Positions 1-7,136 of a stretch of 64,000 bases of DNA are shown here, piece by piece. Each line of letters opens with the position of its first letter. The first letter of the stretch is position 1. Position numbers and translations under genes: made by a program. The stretch is from Arundinibacter roseus (lineage in GTDB: Bacteria; Bacteroidota; Bacteroidia; Cytophagales; Spirosomataceae), in assembly GCF_004348825.1 (NCBI RefSeq), contig NZ_SMJU01000004.1, forward strand, positions 202,759 to 266,758. The letters are read 5' to 3'. Below the pieces are notes generated by a model that saw nothing but the letters and a program-made list of their open reading frames with translations, did not search any database and was not told the DNA's origin.

Positions 1-110
1 CCTTCATATTTTGAAATTTTGAGAGTACCTTTTTCTAAAATTGAAAACTCCTTCCATAATTCCATATAATTTTTTTCCATATCTCTAACATGATGGTACA
101 AAAATTCCAC
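1..110 (-). other. Alternate-frame continuation of the ACT-like gene
   Basis: From the G run at 110-112 (minus strand) another frame is open to the window edge for 36 codons. It starts V-E-F-L-Y-H-H-V and is rich in Glu, Lys and Leu, like a natural amphipathic helix. The same frame has a stop 12 bases upstream of this point. It is therefore not an independent ORF from further up, but looks like the displaced 3' part of the gene at 35-658. One missing G in the GGG run would join the two. It could be a genuine mutation, a sequencing error or, less likely, programmed frameshifting. Confidence 0.5.
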
Positions 111-658
111 CCTCTTACATCATCAATGTAACCTAGTCCTTTGAGAATTTTATCGATTTCTTCTTTAATTCTTAATGTTCTTTTTTTATAAAAATATTTT
201 GCGTTGACATTATAATCAAGTTCTTTTTCAAGCTCTGAATCAATGCTTACAGTCTTATCCCAATTAGAAATATCTGTTAGTAACCAAAAGGAATAAGGTT
301 CGCCTGGAAATGTAGGATTGCTTTGTAGTTTTAAGATATTTATATTATGATTTTTCAGTATTCTTGAAAATTTTTCAATATAACCTAATTCATCATTTTT
401 TTTACTAGGAGACACCCTTATTGCATAAATATTCTTCCAGGTCTTTGGTTTAAAAGGACAAAATAAAATATTTATATCACCCTTTTTACCAAGGTAATTA
501 ATACTATTTCCAGAGGTTTTTTCTATTGGAATTGGAAAAGCAAATACTTCAATATCGCTTGAATACCAATAATCCTCAGATATTTTTATTTTCAGACCTT
601 TTGACTTATGTATAAATTCAGTTTCAAGTTGACCTAATTGGAAGTAATTATCTTTCAT
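35..658 (-). CDS. ACT-like-domain hypothetical protein, probably frameshifted
   Basis: This is a 207-residue reading frame that I do not recognise as a named family. Residues about 78-132 resemble the ACT domain of prephenate dehydratases: an 'LKNHNINILKLQSNP' stretch followed by G-x-P-Y and 'LLTDIS' matches the helix, ESRP-like and final-strand pattern. The rest is charged and lysine-rich. It begins 61 bp downstream of hsdR on the same strand, so it may be co-transcribed as an accessory gene. GC is very low, about 20-30% in the lines I counted, unlike hsdR, which suggests separate acquisition. The last 24 residues (from about residue 184) are Trp/Cys-rich and implausible, while another frame stays open to the window edge, so the true product is probably longer and interrupted here. 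The function is unknown. Confidence 0.6.
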   Translation of the reverse strand: MKDNYFQLGQLETEFIHKSKGLKIKISEDYWYSSDIEVFAFPIPIEKTSGNSINYLGKKGDINILFCPFKPKTWKNIYAIRVSPSKKNDELGYIEKFSRILKNHNINILKLQSNPTFPGEPYSFWLLTDISNWDKTVSIDSELEKELDYNVNAKYFYKKRTLRIKEEIDKILKGLGYIDDVRGWNFCTIMLEIWKKIIWNYGRSFQF

Positions 659-719
659 AACAAAAAGTAAACTTTAATTTCATTAACCGACTAACATAAA
701 TTTTTTGATAGAAATAGAA

Positions 720-3113
720 CTAACCCATTTTATAAAGTTCTGATTCCAATTCTTTGATCGCTTGCAGGTAGTTCTGTTTACTGCCAAACTGACTGATGAT
801 TTCCAGCGGGGAGCCGTAGTTGGTCAGAGGTTTTACTTTGAGAATATCCATACTTTCAATATTCGTGACGCCTTCGTCAGCATATTTATCAAGCAGCGAT
901 TCGAGTACCTGCCGGGCTTGTCCGCCATACTTTGTGAAATAATCCCGCTTTTTTACAACATTGGCCCGTTCCTTCCGGGTGAGTGGCGGCTGATCAAACG
1001 CTACGTGGCAAATCAGGTCAAAGAGATCTACTTCCCGGTTCACGGCATCGCGCAGGGCTTCTACCATCACGCCCCGTTCTTCCAGCTCCTGAACAATCAG
1101 TTCTTTCTTATCAGTAGCGTTCCAGTGCGTCAGAAAATCGTCCAGCGAAGCATATTTTCCTTTGATGAGCTCCCTTGTATGGTCTTTCAGACTAGTGGTA
1201 ATGGGCTTGCCGTTTTTATCAAAATACAGTTCCCGACTAATCAGGATCGACACATCGACGCCATTTACATATATTTTTTGTCGAGGCTCAGCAAGCGTCG
1301 GGCTTGTGCCCACCGGAGGGTAGCGAATGGAAGGCTTCACCACCTCAATCGATTCGCCCGTCGTTTCATCCACAAGCGGCGACTCGTCCTGTTCTTCCTC
1401 CTCAATCAGCGTAGAGAGGTCGGTATCTTCCGAAACGGGTTTCACCCGGATAGGGTCGCCGTCAAACTCAGCATCTGCAAAAAGGTCGGTTACGTTGCGG
1501 AAATCCAGAATGGTAAAAAACAGCTTGCCAAACTCCTCGTTGATGCGCGTGCCCCGGCCCACAATTTGCTTAAACTTGGTCATGGATTTAATTTCGGAAT
1601 CCAGCACAATGACCTTGCAGGTTTGGGCATCCACGCCCGTCGTCATCAGTTCTGATGTAGTAGCAATGACCGGATAAAGCTCCACCGGGTCGATAAAATT
1701 ATCTAGTTCACGCTTGCCCTCCTCATTGTCGCCCGTTATCTGCATCACGTACTTGTAGTTTTTGGCTACTTCGTCGGGGTTCAGATTGGCCAATGCGGTG
1801 CGCATCCGCTCGGCGTGATCGATATCCGAACAAAAAACGATGGTTTTGGCAAATCGGTCAAAGCCTTTCAGAAACTCCGTCAGTTTGCGGGCTACTGTTT
1901 CGGTACGTTCATCAATGACGAGCCTGCGGTCATAATCTTTCCGGTTATACACCCGATCTTCCACCACATTTCCGGCTTTGTCGAGTTTGCCCTGATTGGG
2001 ACGCCAACCGTCGGCATCCACATTCAGATTGACCCGCACCACCCGGTAAGGCGCCAGAAAACCGTCGTCAATTCCCTGTTTGAGCGAATAGGTATAAACA
2101 GGTTCGCCAAAATATTCACTATTAGACGTGTCTTTGGTTTCTTTGGGCGTGGCCGTCAGGCCCACATGCGTCGCGTTTTTGAAGTACGTCAGAACTTCCC
2201 GCCAGGCGCTGTCGTCCTTAGCGCTCCCTCGGTGGCACTCATCGATGACAATCAGGTCGAAAAAATCGGCTGAAAATTGCCGGTACGCATTGGCATCTTC
2301 GTCCGCTCCGGTGAGTCCCTGATACAAAGCCAGATACACCTCATAGCTTTTGTCAATCGTCCGGTGTTTGATCACCGTCATTTTGTCTTTAAAGTGCTTA
2401 AAATCCCCGCGCCGGGTTTGGTCCAGCAGGGCGTTCCGATCGGCCAGAAAAAGAATCCGCTTTTTCATGCCGCTTTTCCACAGCCGATGAATGATTTGAA
2501 AAGCCGTGTAGGTTTTACCCGTTCCGGTTGCCATAACCAACAGCACCCGATTTTGCCCTTTGGCAATTGCCTCTACGCTTCGATTGATCGCAATTTGCTG
2601 GTAGTAACGCGGGCGCCGGCCACTGCTGTCGTAGAAATAGTCCTGAGCAATTACCTTTTCAGCGGCGGGGGTTTCGATACCCTTGTATTTTTTGTAAATC
2701 TGCCAGAGCGCATCGGGACTCGGGAAGCTATCCATGTCAAGTTCAGTTTCCATGGAATTGTCGGGGGCGGTACGGTCATGAAACAGAAAACCGTCTCCAT
2801 TGCTGCTGAACACGCAGGGAATATCCAGAATTTGGGCGTAGTCGAGTGCCTGCTGAATCCCGGCCCGGACGGAGTGTTTATTGTCTTTTGCCTCAATAAT
2901 GGCAATAGGAATATTGGGTTTGTGATATAAAATATAATCTGCCCGCTTGCGAATTCCCCGGCCGGTGAGTTTTCCGCGAACATAAATGCGTCCATCGGTG
3001 AAAGAGACCTCTTCCAGAATTTGCGTTAGTTTATTCCAGCCAGCGTTTTCGAGGGAAGGGGTTATGAATTTTGTGCAGATGTCACGTTCGGAGAGGGTAG
3101 TTTTTGAAATCAT
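720..3113 (-). CDS. hsdR: Type I restriction enzyme subunit R (HsdR)
   Basis: This is the 797-residue motor and nuclease subunit of a type I restriction-modification complex, which translocates DNA and cleaves unmodified DNA. The N-terminal nuclease motif is D59 followed by E74-A-K76 (PD-(D/E)xK). Superfamily 2 helicase motifs follow: Walker A ATGTGKT at 195-201, DECH at 291-294, LTATP at 319-323 and QIVGRGTR at 516-523. An acidic linker near 570-590 leads into a C-terminal region like the EcoEI R-subunit C-terminal domain. The length fits the EcoEI/type IB-like group. No hsdM or hsdS lies upstream, where the next gene is the housekeeping mnmE. Any partner genes must be beyond the left edge, after the AT-rich gene at 35-658. 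The ATG at 3113 is the natural start. Confidence 0.93.
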   Translation of the reverse strand: MISKTTLSERDICTKFITPSLENAGWNKLTQILEEVSFTDGRIYVRGKLTGRGIRKRADYILYHKPNIPIAIIEAKDNKHSVRAGIQQALDYAQILDIPCVFSSNGDGFLFHDRTAPDNSMETELDMDSFPSPDALWQIYKKYKGIETPAAEKVIAQDYFYDSSGRRPRYYQQIAINRSVEAIAKGQNRVLLVMATGTGKTYTAFQIIHRLWKSGMKKRILFLADRNALLDQTRRGDFKHFKDKMTVIKHRTIDKSYEVYLALYQGLTGADEDANAYRQFSADFFDLIVIDECHRGSAKDDSAWREVLTYFKNATHVGLTATPKETKDTSNSEYFGEPVYTYSLKQGIDDGFLAPYRVVRVNLNVDADGWRPNQGKLDKAGNVVEDRVYNRKDYDRRLVIDERTETVARKLTEFLKGFDRFAKTIVFCSDIDHAERMRTALANLNPDEVAKNYKYVMQITGDNEEGKRELDNFIDPVELYPVIATTSELMTTGVDAQTCKVIVLDSEIKSMTKFKQIVGRGTRINEEFGKLFFTILDFRNVTDLFADAEFDGDPIRVKPVSEDTDLSTLIEEEEQDESPLVDETTGESIEVVKPSIRYPPVGTSPTLAEPRQKIYVNGVDVSILISRELYFDKNGKPITTSLKDHTRELIKGKYASLDDFLTHWNATDKKELIVQELEERGVMVEALRDAVNREVDLFDLICHVAFDQPPLTRKERANVVKKRDYFTKYGGQARQVLESLLDKYADEGVTNIESMDILKVKPLTNYGSPLEIISQFGSKQNYLQAIKELESELYKMG

Positions 3114-3251
3114 AGGTTAATCAGGTGGGATTTAAGAGGGTTTATTAGTGATGTGTCTGTTTCAGAAAGAGTGCTCCAATGGCAAGTTACTTATTTTGTA
3201 CATAAATGAAAATCCGGCAATATTAGCAGGTAATCAAAATGCGTAGCATCA

Positions 3252-3317
3252 GCCTCATAGAGGCGACCTGTTTATAGAACATTCCATTTGGAAATACTCA
3301 CGAGCTCCGTCAGGAGC
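3252..3317. repeat. Two-hairpin intergenic repeat unit (REP-like)
   Basis: The hsdR-mnmE gap contains two short perfect palindromes: GCCTC-ATA-GAGGC at 3252-3264 and GCTCC-GTCA-GGAGC at 3304-3317, 39 bases apart. The flanking bases (CGACCTGTTTATAGAA and CCCATATTTGTA) recall dispersed intergenic palindromic units that I associate from memory with Spirosomaceae-type genomes. I see no second copy in this window, so its repeat status is inference. Confidence 0.4.
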
Positions 3318-3336
3318 AGCCCATATTTGTACTTGT

Positions 3337-4710
3337 TTACTTTCCAATACAAAACTTACTGAAAATATTCGCCAGCAAATCATCCGAGACAATCGTCCCG
3401 GTGATCTCGCCTAAATGAAAAAGCGCCAGCCGAATGTCCTGAGCCAGAAAATCGCCTGTAATGCCTGCGTCCAAACCGTTCAAAACTTCGTCGAGGGCGG
3501 CGGATGTTTTGAGCAAATGCTCGTAGTGCCGCAGGTTCGTAACGACCGTATCCGTGGCGGCCTGCTGATGTACCTGAGCAAGAATGACGCTTTTGAGCTC
3601 ATCCAGGCCGATTTGGGCGTGGGCCGAGATTTTTACCTGATTTTCCGACGAACTGACTTCCGAGGTAAAGGTTGAATTTTGATCAGGCAAATCTATTTTG
3701 TTCTGTACCCAAATATACTTTTTCTCAGTGTTTAGTCCTTTCGCCAGTTGTTCCACCTCGCGCAGGGTTTGCTCGCTGTCGTACAGAAACAGCACCAAAT
3801 CTGCCTGTTCCATCGCCCGGCGCGAGCGCTCAATGCCCATCGATTCTACGACATCGAGCGTCTCACGGATACCGGCGGTATCAATGAAGCGGAACTTCAT
3901 GCCTTCGAGCACGAGCGTATCCTCAATGACGTCGCGCGTGGTTCCGGCGATTTCCGTCACAATGGCTTTTTCTTCGTTGAGCAGTGCATTCAGCAGAGTA
4001 GATTTGCCCACATTTGGTGAACCGATAATCGCTACCGGAATGCCTTCTTTGAGTGCATTACCAAAACTGAATGAGTCAATCAACGGATGTATAGTCTGAT
4101 GCAGGTGCATGATTAGCTGACGGAGGTCGTCGCGTTGGGCAAATTCTACGTCTTCTTCGCCAAAATCCAGTTCCAGTTCAATCAGAGAAGCAAAATGAAT
4201 CAGTTCTTCACGAAGCAGATATAATTTTTTGGAAAAACCACCCCGCAGTTGATTCAGGGCGGTACGATGGCTTACGTCCGAATCGGCGGTAATCAGATCG
4301 GCTACGGCTTCGGCCTGTACAAGGTCAAACTGTCCGTTCAGAAACGCCCGTTGGGTAAATTCCCCCGGTTTAGCCATTCGGGCGCCCTCGCTGACGAGCA
4401 TTTTCAGGATTTGCCGTACGATGTAATCGGAGCCGTGACACGAAATTTCCACGGAATCTTCTTTGGTAAACGATTTCGGCGAACGAAAAACTGTGGCCAA
4501 TACTTCGTCAATCAGCAAAGATTTGTATTGGAGCGTGCCAAAATGCACGGTATGACTCTTTACTTTGGTAAGATCTTTGCCATAAAAAAAACGATTGACG
4601 AGCTCGACCGATCCAATGCCCGAAACCCGAATGACGGCGATGGCACCTACACCCGAAGCCGTGGCGAGGGCACAAATAGGCTCTTGTTGCTGAATGAAGG
4701 GTTTTTCCAT
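3337..4710 (-). CDS. mnmE: tRNA modification GTPase MnmE
   Basis: MnmE works with MnmG to install carboxymethylaminomethyl groups on U34 of tRNAs reading NNA/NNG codons, in the cytoplasm. The 457-residue length is normal. The N-terminal tetrahydrofolate-binding domain starts with ATASGVGAIAVIRVSG. The inserted G domain shows G1 GSPNVGKS (230-237), G2 TTRD (257-260), G3 DTAG (277-280) and G4 NKID (337-340). The protein ends in the signature CIGK with the conserved cysteine. It is a single gene, divergent from the phosphatase gene at 4806. Its leader contains a hairpin followed by seven T just before the ATG. Confidence 0.97.
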   Translation of the reverse strand: MEKPFIQQQEPICALATASGVGAIAVIRVSGIGSVELVNRFFYGKDLTKVKSHTVHFGTLQYKSLLIDEVLATVFRSPKSFTKEDSVEISCHGSDYIVRQILKMLVSEGARMAKPGEFTQRAFLNGQFDLVQAEAVADLITADSDVSHRTALNQLRGGFSKKLYLLREELIHFASLIELELDFGEEDVEFAQRDDLRQLIMHLHQTIHPLIDSFSFGNALKEGIPVAIIGSPNVGKSTLLNALLNEEKAIVTEIAGTTRDVIEDTLVLEGMKFRFIDTAGIRETLDVVESMGIERSRRAMEQADLVLFLYDSEQTLREVEQLAKGLNTEKKYIWVQNKIDLPDQNSTFTSEVSSSENQVKISAHAQIGLDELKSVILAQVHQQAATDTVVTNLRHYEHLLKTSAALDEVLNGLDAGITGDFLAQDIRLALFHLGEITGTIVSDDLLANIFSKFCIGK

Positions 4711-4716
4711 AAAAAA

Positions 4717-4735
4717 AGCCGGGCAATTGCCGGGT
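4717..4735 (-). promoter_or_regulatory. Hairpin with T-run in the mnmE leader
   Basis: On the minus strand a GC-rich hairpin (core GGCAATTGCC, extended by three pairs past a G-G mismatch) is followed by seven T that end at the mnmE ATG. It resembles an intrinsic terminator or attenuator placed directly before the start codon. It could also be an unrelated palindrome; regulation is not shown. Confidence 0.3.
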
Positions 4736-4792
4736 ATATAATTTGTCTATATTTACGCAAGTTTGTCTGATTTTATAAACCTGCAATTCGCA

Positions 4793-4800
4793 CAAAGATA
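4793..4800 (-). promoter_or_regulatory. Candidate -7 box for mnmE
   Basis: The minus strand reads TATCTTTG, matching the Bacteroidota -7 consensus TAnnTTTG. A TTG lies 22 bp upstream, slightly longer than the 20 bp of the best promoters here. It would give an mnmE leader of roughly 75-80 nt. Confidence 0.35.
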
Positions 4801-4805
4801 CTGCT

Positions 4806-5327
4806 ATGCTTCAAACCCTGTCCAAATCGCTTGTGTTTGCCCTACTTCTGATTGGGATTTCGTCCTGTTCTACTTCTACAATTTATCTGGTTCGTCATGC
4901 CGAAAAGGCTTCTCAACCAGTACAGGATCCACCCTTAACCGCTATCGGTGAACAACGGGCAGAGGATTTATTGAATGTATTGCGGGATAAAAACATTCAG
5001 TATGTTTATTCAACACCGACCGCCCGCACGCAGGCAACTGCTGCGCCATTGGCAAAGCAAATGAATGTAGAGATAAGGCCTTACGGAACGGATACGCTGT
5101 GGGAAGTAGCCCGGCATCTTGCCAAATTAAAAAACGGGAATACGCTCGTCGTCGGACACAGCAACACGCTTTTGCCGCTTTTGGATCAATTTCCGGTATC
5201 GCATAAGAAGTCCAGCATTCCGGATTCTGATTACGACAATTTATTTATTGTCGAGGTAAAAAGGCGTTTTCTCCGGCCCGATCAGTTTACGTTAACTGAA
5301 AGCACATTTGGACAACCTGCTGAATAG
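4806..5327 (+). CDS. Histidine phosphatase family lipoprotein (SixA/PGM-like)
   Basis: This 173-residue protein has the histidine phosphatase (phosphoglycerate mutase-like) fold: the phosphate-binding LVRHAEK motif with R30 and H31, and a second catalytic-histidine motif VGHSNT. The N-terminus is a lipoprotein signal ending in ISSC, so C21 would be lipidated and the domain would sit in the periplasm, unlike cytoplasmic SixA. The fold is short and lacks the extra helices of true phosphoglycerate mutases. The substrate is unknown. It is divergent from mnmE and convergent with the oxygenase gene, with only 7 bp between stops. Confidence 0.85.
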   Translation: MLQTLSKSLVFALLLIGISSCSTSTIYLVRHAEKASQPVQDPPLTAIGEQRAEDLLNVLRDKNIQYVYSTPTARTQATAAPLAKQMNVEIRPYGTDTLWEVARHLAKLKNGNTLVVGHSNTLLPLLDQFPVSHKKSSIPDSDYDNLFIVEVKRRFLRPDQFTLTESTFGQPAE

Positions 5328-5334
5328 GAAATCC

Positions 5335-6372
5335 TTAACGCCAATAGCGTTCCAGTACGGGCGAATCGGGTGTTTGCAGGCTCAGAAGTTGAGGAAAAAG
5401 AGTGGACTGCATGGCAATTTTCACAAACCGTTCTTCCCAGGCTGCCTGCGGAACTCCCAGTAAATCAGCTGTTTCTTTTCCCAGAAAAAAACGCATGTGC
5501 GCTGCCGGAATATTCTGTAAACCCGGCGACGGAATCTGCTGCTCAATTGCTTTAAGCAGGGCGCTCGTTAAACCAATACCCGCTTCTGACGTTCGGAACT
5601 GCCTTTTGGCAATTGCCCGATCCAGCCGGTAAGCTTCCAGCATATTCTGTGGCAGAAGTTCTTCTTGTAGCCCAAGTTGCCGACCGATTACATTCCAGAA
5701 ATACAAGAATGAGTTTTCCTCAGCGGTAGATATAGAAATATTCAGTTTCCGCAAACCTTTCAAAATGATAAAAGAAAAGGAAAGGTTTGTACCGGCCATA
5801 TCCTCCTGACACACGGGATGTCCCCAGGTTGGATTCCATTTTCCGCTGTGCAGCGTAAACCATCGAATGGCGGCATGCAGCAACCGGATCTTGGCAACCC
5901 GACGAAAATTCAGGCCATTGATCCAGTCTTTTTCCTGCATAATTCCAAAAACAAAGGCACCGGTTTCTTCCAGGCGTTGAATGGTTTTGGTCCGAATCCG
6001 CTCCGAAAGCCACAGCACCTGAGCGCCATTGGCACCGGCATAACAGTACGGAAGCGAATAGGTGCCGAGAAGAAAGGAGATAACTCGAAAATGTTTCCAA
6101 AAAAACTGAATTCCATTCGCAAACTCCTTATTTTCAAGGAGATTAGTTGTGTGGATTTGACTAGTGATAAAATTCCGAACACTGTTAGATTGATCATCTA
6201 CGTCCAGTTTTTCGTAATCTGTGAGGAATTTCATGAGCGTACCAACTGCCGGAAACCCTCCCTGAATGGCTAGCTGTTCGATAACCTCATCAGCTACCGA
6301 ATCTCCCAGGTGTCGGTAAAGTTCAAGAAAAGCATCAGAAAAAGCTCGACCAGTTAGTGTATTTTTGTGCAT
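5335..6372 (-). CDS. MpaB/Lcp-type oxygenase family protein (DUF2236)
   Basis: This protein of about 345 residues belongs to the DUF2236 family, which includes fungal MpaB and the latex-clearing rubber oxygenase Lcp. Family features visible are an arginine-rich RIRTKTIQRLEET segment, then 'RLLHAAIRW' and 'GHPVCQEDMAGT', where histidines act as candidate haem or metal ligands. Family members are haem-dependent oxygenases, but the substrate here cannot be told from sequence. There is no signal peptide. The frame extends two codons upstream with a TTG, but the ATG at 6372 is the better start. It stands alone and is convergent with the phosphatase lipoprotein. Confidence 0.75.
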   Translation of the reverse strand: MHKNTLTGRAFSDAFLELYRHLGDSVADEVIEQLAIQGGFPAVGTLMKFLTDYEKLDVDDQSNSVRNFITSQIHTTNLLENKEFANGIQFFWKHFRVISFLLGTYSLPYCYAGANGAQVLWLSERIRTKTIQRLEETGAFVFGIMQEKDWINGLNFRRVAKIRLLHAAIRWFTLHSGKWNPTWGHPVCQEDMAGTNLSFSFIILKGLRKLNISISTAEENSFLYFWNVIGRQLGLQEELLPQNMLEAYRLDRAIAKRQFRTSEAGIGLTSALLKAIEQQIPSPGLQNIPAAHMRFFLGKETADLLGVPQAAWEERFVKIAMQSTLFPQLLSLQTPDSPVLERYWR

Positions 6373-6494
6373 CTTCAATTAACCATTGACGTGTGTTGGT
6401 AGAACTTCCGGATTATGAATTTGGTTTATTCCCCAACTAAATTAATTGCACTCATTTCCCAGGCCAAGCCGGCTTGTTGGTTTGTTATTTATTC

Positions 6495-7136
6495 ATGAAT
6501 CTTACAGTAGAACATACAGAAAACGTTGACCTTTCTACAACGGATCTTCCGATTATGGAAGCATTCTATACCTTGCAGGGAGAAGGCGCACATGCAGGCA
6601 AAGCAGCCTACTTTATACGATTGGGTGGTTGTGATGTGGGCTGTCATTGGTGCGATGTAAAAGAATCCTGGGATGCGACCCGGTTTGCCCGGCAGTCCAT
6701 TGCCGATATTGTGGCCGGAGCGATGCAATTTCCGGGGCGTTTAGCTGTAATTACGGGTGGTGAGCCACTTATGTATAACCTAAGTGCTTTAACAGGAGCA
6801 TTGCAAGCAGCTGGTTTTCAGACAAATATTGAAACTTCGGGCGTGTATCCCATCACAGGATCCTGGGATTGGATATGTTTTTCTCCTAAAAAATTTAAAG
6901 CCCCTGATCCCGGCATCTATGCTCAGGCCAACGAGCTTAAAGTAATTATCTATAATGACAGCGATTTTGCATTTGCCGAAGAACATGCTGCCCTGCTTAC
7001 GAGCCCCTGTAAACTGCTGCTGCAACCCGAATGGGGGAAGCGGGAGAAGATGTTGCCCAAAATCATTGAATACATCAAATACAATCCACAGTGGCAAATA
7101 TCGTTACAAACGCATAAATACATGAATATTCCCTGA
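6495..7136 (+). CDS. queE: 7-carboxy-7-deazaguanine synthase QueE
   Basis: QueE is a radical SAM enzyme that turns 6-carboxytetrahydropterin into 7-carboxy-7-deazaguanine for queuosine synthesis. Counting from the ATG at 6495, the [4Fe-4S] cysteines are C46, C50 and C53 (GGCDVGCHWCD), the variant spacing Cx3Cx2C. ITGGEPL is the SAM-binding glycine motif. The length of 213 residues fits the family. An ATG seven codons earlier (6474) adds only a non-conserved hydrophobic start and is less likely. The stop overlaps the next ATG by one base (TGATG), so translation is probably coupled to the OmpA-family gene. I saw no preQ1 riboswitch upstream. Confidence 0.93.
   Translation: MNLTVEHTENVDLSTTDLPIMEAFYTLQGEGAHAGKAAYFIRLGGCDVGCHWCDVKESWDATRFARQSIADIVAGAMQFPGRLAVITGGEPLMYNLSALTGALQAAGFQTNIETSGVYPITGSWDWICFSPKKFKAPDPGIYAQANELKVIIYNDSDFAFAEEHAALLTSPCKLLLQPEWGKREKMLPKIIEYIKYNPQWQISLQTHKYMNIP

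Noticed and set aside
762..1655. Long plus-strand open frame opposite hsdR
   Set aside because: It is antisense to a well-supported hsdR with all helicase motifs, and its translation has no domain pattern.
6379..6494. Possible preQ1 riboswitch before queE
   Set aside because: Only a short CAAGCCGGCTTG palindrome is present; no preQ1 aptamer pattern could be recognised.
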